64,000 nucleotides of DNA from an uncultured Oscillospiraceae bacterium (lineage in GTDB: Bacteria > Bacillota > Clostridia > Oscillospirales > Oscillospiraceae). Within the stretch, counting starts at the first letter, position 1. Each line of letters starts with the position of its first letter. Shown in pieces: positions 59,214 through 64,000 of this stretch. The DNA lies in assembly GCA_944385475.1 (NCBI GenBank), contig CALWXJ010000034.1:25642-89641 (forward strand), in the 5' to 3' direction. The position numbers and the translations under genes are program-made. Below the pieces are notes generated by a model. That model saw only the letters and a list, made by a program, of their open reading frames with translations. It was not told the origin of the DNA and made no database searches.

Positions 59214-61679
59214 TTAAACGGGGCCTGATTCCTCGCCCCCGTCTTTTCGGGCTTTCCGGGACGGGACCTTTTTGGCGGCAGCTTTGCCGGCAGTTTTGGC
59301 GGGGGCCTTCTCCCCTGCCTCAGCCTTCTTCCCGGCTGCTTTTTTCGCCGCAGTCTTTTTGGCCGGGGCGGCTTTCTTCCCGCTCGTTGCCCCGGATTTG
59401 GAGGCGGTCTTCCCGGCAGCCTTGCCTGCCCCAGATTTGGCAGAGGACTTCTTCTCCGTCTTTTTGCCGGTATCTTCCTCCGCCGCTGGGGTGCTTTCCC
59501 CATTTTCCGCCCCAGCAGCGCTGTCAGCGGCTTTCTTGGGATAGCCCCGCTTATCCTCCGGCAGGAAATTGGCGCAGGCAGGATTGATACAGAAGGGACG
59601 TTTAAAGCCCCGCCCCGCCCGTTTGAAAAGGGTGTGGCCGCACACCGGGCAGTCGTCCTTCACCGGCACATCCCAGGTCATGAAGTCGCAGGTAGGCGTC
59701 CCGGTGCGGCTGTTGGTGTGTTCACAACAATAATAGGTGTACTGCTTACCGGTCTTTTTGCTGGTACCGGTACGCTTGAAAAGCCGCCCGCCGCACTTGG
59801 GGCAGCGCCCCGGCATCTCCACCACCAAAGGCATGGTGAAATTGCACTCTGGAAAACCCGGGCAGGCCAGGAAGCGGCCAAAACGACCGGACTTGATCAC
59901 CAGATTCCGCCCGCACACCGGGCAGACCTCCTCACTGACCTCATCGGGCACTTTGATGTGCTTTCCCTCCAGGTCCTGTTCTGCTTGTTTGAGGTTTTGA
60001 TCGAAGTCCCCGTAAAAATCCCGCAAAACGGATTTCCAGGGAGTATTGCCGTCCTCCACGGAGTCCAGCCGCTTTTCCATATTGGCCGTAAATTTCAAAT
60101 CGGCGATATCGGGGAATTTCTCCTTCATCAGGGCCGTCACCACTCGGCCCAAATTGGTGATGTGGAGGTATTTCCCCTCCTTGGTCACATACTCCCGGTC
60201 CAAAATCGTGGACACGGTGGGAGCATAGGTGGAAGGCCGGCCGATGCCCTGTTCCTCCATGGCACGGATCAAGGTGGCGTCGGTATAGTGGGGCGGGGGC
60301 TGGGTAAAGTGCTGATCTTTGGAAAAGTCCCGCAGGGTCAGGGTCTCCCCTTCCTGCAGAGCAGGCAGCGGGGACTCCCGCTCCTCCTTTTCCTCATCCC
60401 GTCCCTCTTCATACACAGCGGTGTATCCGGCAAATTTCAGGCTGGAGGCGCTGGCACGGAAGCTGTGACCGTTGGAATCGATGTCCACCGCCACGCTGTC
60501 ATACACGGCATTGGCCATCTGGCAGGCCACAAAGCGGCTCCAAACCAGCCGGTAAAGCCGGTACTGCTCTCCGGTGAGGTCTTTTTTCAGCATCTCCGGC
60601 GTCCAGTTCACATTGCTGGGGCGGATGGCCTCATGGGCATCCTGCGCCGTGGCTTTGGCCTTATAGTGGTTGGGGCCCTTGGCGGGATAGTACTCCTTGC
60701 CATAACGCCCCACGATAAACGTCCGGGCGGCGGCAATGGCCTCTTCACTGATGCGCAGCGAGTCCGTGCGCATGTAGGTGATGAGGCCCACGGTGCCCTC
60801 GCCCTCGATATCCACGCCCTCATAGAGCTGCTGGGCGATGGCCATGGTCCGCCGGGGGGTCATGGCCAGCTTCCGGGAGGCCTCCTGCTGCATGGTGGAG
60901 GTGGTAAAGGGGGGAGAGGGGGAGCGCTGCTTATCACTGCGCTTGACGCTCTTTACAGTAAAGGGGCCGTCCTGGGCCTCCTCCACCACGGCCTGGGTCT
61001 GCGCCTGCGACTTCAGCTCCGCCTTCTTGCCATTTTTCCCGTAATAGTGGGCGGAGAAAACGGTCTTTTTCCCGTCTTTGGCCTCCAAATTGGCGTCCAG
61101 GGTCCAGTACTCCTCCGGCTGGAAGGTCTCGATCTCCCGGTCCCGGTCATCCACCATCCGCGCGGCCACTGACTGCACCCGTCCTGCCGAGAGTCCCCGG
61201 CGGATCTTCTTCCACAGCAGGGGGCTGAGCTCATAGCCCACAATCCGGTCCAGGATCCGGCGGGCCTGCTGGGCATCCACCAGATTCTGATCAATGTCTC
61301 GGGGTTCCTGGATGCTCTCCTGCACCACCTTCTTGGTAATCTCATTGAAGGTGACCCGCCGGGTCTTTTCGTCCGGCAGATCCAAAAGCTTTTTCAGGTG
61401 CCAGGAAATGGCCTCCCCCTCCCGGTCAGGGTCGGTGGCAAGATACACCATATCGGCCTCCTGCGCGGACTTGCGCAGATCCTCAATGATCTCCTCCTTG
61501 CCCTTGATGGGCTCATATACCGGTTCAAAATCATGGTCAAGATCCACGCCAATGACGCTTTTAGGCAGGTCCCGCAGGTGTCCCATGCAGGCCTTTACCG
61601 CAAAATCCCGACCCAGATATTTTCCAATGGTCTTGGCCTTCGCGGGAGACTCCACGATGACCAGGCTGTGCTTTGCCAT
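59214..61679 (-). CDS. topA: DNA topoisomerase I with Lys/Ala-rich tail
   Basis: Relaxes negative supercoils; 821 residues. TOPRIM start SLVIVESPAKAKTIGKYLG and ATDPDREGEAISWHLKKLL. Active Tyr in GLITYMRTDSLRISEEA (about residue 306). C-terminal zinc-finger repeats: CPVCGRNLVIKSGRFGRFLACPGFPEC, CPKCGGRLF ... CCEH, and CPVCGHTLF ... CINPAC. After them the last ~90 residues become almost only Lys, Ala, Gly, Pro (AAPAKKTAAKKAAGKKAEA), histone-H1-like. The tail may aid DNA binding. GGGGAGGTAAGT precedes the ATG. Confidence 0.96.
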   Translation of the reverse strand: MAKHSLVIVESPAKAKTIGKYLGRDFAVKACMGHLRDLPKSVIGVDLDHDFEPVYEPIKGKEEIIEDLRKSAQEADMVYLATDPDREGEAISWHLKKLLDLPDEKTRRVTFNEITKKVVQESIQEPRDIDQNLVDAQQARRILDRIVGYELSPLLWKKIRRGLSAGRVQSVAARMVDDRDREIETFQPEEYWTLDANLEAKDGKKTVFSAHYYGKNGKKAELKSQAQTQAVVEEAQDGPFTVKSVKRSDKQRSPSPPFTTSTMQQEASRKLAMTPRRTMAIAQQLYEGVDIEGEGTVGLITYMRTDSLRISEEAIAAARTFIVGRYGKEYYPAKGPNHYKAKATAQDAHEAIRPSNVNWTPEMLKKDLTGEQYRLYRLVWSRFVACQMANAVYDSVAVDIDSNGHSFRASASSLKFAGYTAVYEEGRDEEKEERESPLPALQEGETLTLRDFSKDQHFTQPPPHYTDATLIRAMEEQGIGRPSTYAPTVSTILDREYVTKEGKYLHITNLGRVVTALMKEKFPDIADLKFTANMEKRLDSVEDGNTPWKSVLRDFYGDFDQNLKQAEQDLEGKHIKVPDEVSEEVCPVCGRNLVIKSGRFGRFLACPGFPECNFTMPLVVEMPGRCPKCGGRLFKRTGTSKKTGKQYTYYCCEHTNSRTGTPTCDFMTWDVPVKDDCPVCGHTLFKRAGRGFKRPFCINPACANFLPEDKRGYPKKAADSAAGAENGESTPAAEEDTGKKTEKKSSAKSGAGKAAGKTASKSGATSGKKAAPAKKTAAKKAAGKKAEAGEKAPAKTAGKAAAKKVPSRKARKDGGEESGPV

Positions 61680-61710
61680 ACTTACCTCCCCGCGCCCAGA
61701 GGACGCAGAT

Positions 61711-62892
61711 TTATTCTGTCAATGTCACAGCGCGGGTATAGCGCTTTCCGCTGTGCTGTGTTACCAGATTTTCAATTTCCAATACCGTCAGGGCCGACAG
61801 GACCCGGCGGGCGGGAATCTCCGTGGCGGCGATGAGATCGTCCACGATCATGGGCTCCTGGTCGTCCATGGCCCGCAGCAGCGCGATCTGGTCATCGGTG
61901 AGGGCGTGCTCCCCTCCCCCCAGGGACAAAGACGGGGGCACTGCCTTGACCCCCTCCCGCTGACGGGCCTGATAGCCCAAGGTCTGAGGGGCCTTGCGGG
62001 CCTGCTCCGGCCGCAGCTTGTCCGGGAAGCGCCCCTGGTATTCCCGCAAAATATCCCAGGCGTCGCTGACAAGCCCGGCGCCGTCCCGGATGAGATGGTT
62101 GCAGCCCACGCTGCATGGCGCGTCAATGGGGCCGGGCACCGCAAAGACGTCCCGTCCCTGTTCCAGGGCGGTGGCGGCAGTGATCAGGGCGCCGCTGCGC
62201 TCCGGTGCCTCTACCACCAGCGTGGCCAGAGAAAGGCCGGAGAGGATCCGGTTCCTCACCGGGAAGTGGCGCCCCTCCGGCGCCGTTCCCGGCGGATATT
62301 CGGAGAGCAGAACCCCCGCGGCAGCTACATCCTCATAAAGATAGGCGCTCTCTTTGGGATAATGAACGTCCAGGCCGTTGCCCACAACGCCCACCGTGAT
62401 CCCGCCGGCCCGCAGGGCACCCCGGGCGGCCGCGGCATCGATCCCCTTGGCCAGGCCACTGACCACCACGGCCCCGCCAGCGGCGAGACCATATCCCAGC
62501 TTTTCCCCGCAGGCGATGCCATAGGGCGTGGCAGAGCGGGTGCCCACCACCGCCACAGCCACCGTTTCATCGATGACGGGCATCCGCCCCCGGACATAGA
62601 GCAGCATGGGTGGATCGTAAATATTTTTCAGCCGTCCGGGATAGGCCCCATCCTGTATGGTCAGCAGCGTGATGTTCAGCCGCTGACAATCCGCCAGGAT
62701 CCGGTCAGCCCCGGACAGGTCTTTTTGCCGCAGGCGCTTTGCCTCCTCCCTGCCGATGCCCTCTGTAAGGAGGATCTCCTCCTCGTCTGCATAATAGAGA
62801 TTTTCCGGATCCCCAAAATGCCGCAGCAGAGAAAGCCGGGCCTGGTTTGTCAGTCCCGGCAGTTCCGCCAGCCAGATCCAGTGTTTTAACAT
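61711..62892 (-). CDS. dprA: DNA-processing protein DprA
   Basis: Loads RecA on single-stranded DNA in natural transformation; 393 residues. N-terminal helix-hairpin-helix-like region, then the Rossmann domain: VAVAVVGTRSATPYGIA, GAVVVSGLAKGIDAAAARGALRAG, VVGNGLDVHYPKES, PVRNRILSGLSLATLVVEAPERSGALITA, PGPIDAPCSVGCNHLI. A C-terminal winged helix (about residues 330-390) completes the chain. Upstream of topA as in most Firmicutes. Presence alone does not prove competence. Confidence 0.96.
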   Translation of the reverse strand: MLKHWIWLAELPGLTNQARLSLLRHFGDPENLYYADEEEILLTEGIGREEAKRLRQKDLSGADRILADCQRLNITLLTIQDGAYPGRLKNIYDPPMLLYVRGRMPVIDETVAVAVVGTRSATPYGIACGEKLGYGLAAGGAVVVSGLAKGIDAAAARGALRAGGITVGVVGNGLDVHYPKESAYLYEDVAAAGVLLSEYPPGTAPEGRHFPVRNRILSGLSLATLVVEAPERSGALITAATALEQGRDVFAVPGPIDAPCSVGCNHLIRDGAGLVSDAWDILREYQGRFPDKLRPEQARKAPQTLGYQARQREGVKAVPPSLSLGGGEHALTDDQIALLRAMDDQEPMIVDDLIAATEIPARRVLSALTVLEIENLVTQHSGKRYTRAVTLTE

Positions 62893-62907
62893 CTCTCCGC
62901 CCCCGTC

Positions 62908-63675
62908 CTACATGTCCTCGCTCCGATCTGCCTCCCACAGTAGCACCGCTGCAGCCACAGCGGCGTTCAGGGATTCACATCGGCTGTTCATAGGGATCTT
63001 CACCGTCTTGCGGCACAGCGCCAGCATCCGGGGACTCAATCCCTGCCCCTCGCTGCCAATGGCAATGGCGCAGCGGCGGTAACCCACCTGCCGGGCATCC
63101 TCCGTATCCTCCCGCAGGGCCGCACCATAAAGCGGGATGCCGCTGCCTGCAAGCAGCAGTGCCAGCTCCTCAGCCCCGCAGGACCACACCGGGCAGCGGA
63201 ACACCGCTCCCATGGTGGCCCGAACGGTCTTAGGATTATAGAGATCCGCGCAGCCGTTCACCAAGAAGAGTCCGTCCGTGTGGAACGCGTCAGCGGTGCG
63301 GAGGATGGTGCCCACGTTCCCGGGGTCCTGGACCCCGTCCAGCACCACATAGCGCCGCCCATCCAGTTTCTCTGGCAGGGGGCGGGACGGTATGCCGCAC
63401 ACCGTCAGCATCCCCTGGGGCATCTGGGTGGGGGAGACGGATTTCATCACATCCCCCGGCACCTGCACCACCCGGACGCCTTGCGGCAGAGCAGGCAGCG
63501 CCGCCGGATGGGTGCAGACCACCGTGTGCAGATCACCGCCCCACAGCAGCGCCTCTTCCAGCAGCTTGGGATTATCGCACAGGAATTCCCCGCAGCGGCG
63601 GCGATAAGAGGAGGAGGCCGCCAGCTTCCGGAGATGGGTACACAGTCCGTTTGCCCGGCTGGTGATGGTCTCCAT
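62908..63675 (-). CDS. SpoU/TrmH-family RNA 2'-O-methyltransferase (RlmB-like)
   Basis: 255 residues, SPOUT fold. N-terminal substrate-binding part (about 1-90), then the catalytic part: YVVLDGVQDPGNVGTILRTADAF (motif 1), CAIAIGSEGQGLS (motif 2) and KIPMNSRCESLNAAVAAAVLLWE (motif 3). The exact 23S or tRNA target cannot be told; RlmB or YsgA-like are both possible. GAAGGAGG precedes the ATG. 16 bases upstream of dprA. Confidence 0.88.
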   Translation of the reverse strand: METITSRANGLCTHLRKLAASSSYRRRCGEFLCDNPKLLEEALLWGGDLHTVVCTHPAALPALPQGVRVVQVPGDVMKSVSPTQMPQGMLTVCGIPSRPLPEKLDGRRYVVLDGVQDPGNVGTILRTADAFHTDGLFLVNGCADLYNPKTVRATMGAVFRCPVWSCGAEELALLLAGSGIPLYGAALREDTEDARQVGYRRCAIAIGSEGQGLSPRMLALCRKTVKIPMNSRCESLNAAVAAAVLLWEADRSEDM

Positions 63676-63708
63676 GGCTGGTGCCTCCTTCGTTGGTTCT
63701 TCCTGATG

Positions 63709-63727
63709 GATCAGGCCAGGCCTGATC
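63709..63727. repeat. Short palindrome at the metG stop
   Basis: GATCAGGCC-A-GGCCTGATC, perfect 9-bp arms; it overlaps the metG stop codon. No U-run, so only a weak stem in RNA. Confidence 0.6.
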
Positions 63728-64000
63728 AGTACAGCTTCGCGCCGGCAGGAATGTGATCATCCACCATCAAAAGGTGGAGCTTTTCCACGCCCTCTTCATG
63801 ATGGATGGCGCTGATGATCATCCCGCAGGAGTCAATACCCATCATCTTCCGGGGGGGCAGGTTGGTGATGGCGATCAGGGTCTTCCCAACCAGTTCCTCG
63901 GGCTCATAATACTCGTGGATCCCGCTCAGGATCACCCGGTCTGTATCTGTGCCGTCGTTGAGGACAAACTTCAAAAGCTTTTTGGACTTGGGGACAGCCG
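63726..64000 (-). CDS. metG: Methionyl-tRNA synthetase, C-terminal tRNA-binding domain (partial)
   Basis: The minus strand is open from the right edge to a TGA at 63728-63726; 91 codons are visible. The sequence AVPKSKKLLKFVLNDGT ... SGIHEYYEPEELVGKTLIAITNLPPRKMMGIDSCGMIISA is the EMAPII/Trbp111-like domain at the end of MetRS. Gene start and catalytic part are outside the window. A free-standing tRNA-binding protein is an alternative, but the linker start and the neighbouring gene order favour metG. Confidence 0.85.
   Translation of the reverse strand, partial: AVPKSKKLLKFVLNDGTDTDRVILSGIHEYYEPEELVGKTLIAITNLPPRKMMGIDSCGMIISAIHHEEGVEKLHLLMVDDHIPAGAKLY

Noticed and set aside
59634-61172. A 512-codon open frame opposite topA
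   Set aside because: No ribosome site and lies against TOPRIM/zinc-finger coding sequence.

Overview
The window is a stretch of a GC-rich, low-mobility Firmicute chromosome, most like the gut Oscillospiraceae (the Flavonifractor / Pseudoflavonifractor / Lawsonibacter / Oscillibacter neighbourhood). This placement is inference from gene content and style: AGGAGG ribosome sites, many GTG/TTG starts, sigma-A promoters with 17-bp spacers, a T-box leader, Bce-type antibiotic modules, PadR-DUF2812 pairs and the order dprA-topA-trmFO-plsX-acpP-rnc. I see no rRNA, tRNA, CRISPR array, insertion sequence or prophage. Nearly every base is in a gene, and most transcription units end in a strong hairpin.

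Layout. 0-3.8 kb: the first codons of a LysR regulator diverge from a five-gene operon (acetyltransferase, FMN reductase, alpha/beta hydrolase, cyclophilin-like lipoprotein, carboxymuconolactone decarboxylase-cupin), probably a LysR-controlled redox or detoxification set. 4-11.5 kb: accessory regulators and membrane proteins, comprising an HTH-membrane protein, two small unknowns, a TetR gene with a 36-bp operator, a candidate leader RNA ahead of an ABC_ATPase gene, and a PadR-DUF2812 pair with an operator over its promoter. 11.6-21.3 kb (minus): one housekeeping operon smc-ftsY-rph-rdgB-yhbY-nadD/yqeK-LCP-rsfS. 21.5-25.3 kb: a ClpP-like protease diverging from proB-proA-proC. 25.4-29.9 kb: a Bce-type two-component system and ABC exporter. 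30-36 kb: gamma-glutamyltransferase, DUF4330, a glycosyltransferase-CsaB fusion, and a ClC transporter. 36-37.3 kb: serC. 37.4-43.8 kb: molybdenum block (moaA, moaC, MOSC, molybdopterin-binding protein, modABC, mogA). 43.8-49.5 kb: zinc-ribbon/Ig-like envelope protein, udk, birA-DUF3783-NUDIX, an APC permease, and a frameshifted MGMT gene. 49.5-52 kb (minus): T-box-controlled aminotransferase-DUF1847-Dabb operon. 52-64 kb (minus): ftsK, uppP, then rnc, acpP, plsX, trmFO, topA, dprA, an rRNA methyltransferase and the end of metG.

How the parts fit. The core is ordinary growth machinery: chromosome segregation, ribosome and tRNA maturation, lipid and wall precursors, proline and serine synthesis, biotin and molybdenum cofactor use. 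No gene cluster is convincingly an undescribed system. The best second-look items are: the T-box (probable alanine specifier) over a transaminase and two uncharacterised genes; a 26-bp sequence shared by the moaA and modA upstream regions; a probable attenuated leader or small RNA at about 7.1-7.3 kb; an apparent single-base frameshift in the MGMT gene; the nadD-yqeK and glycosyltransferase-CsaB fusions; a 13-copy heptad tail on an LCP protein; a TTG start for udk forced by its promoter; and a 21-bp palindrome that is not a normal terminator.
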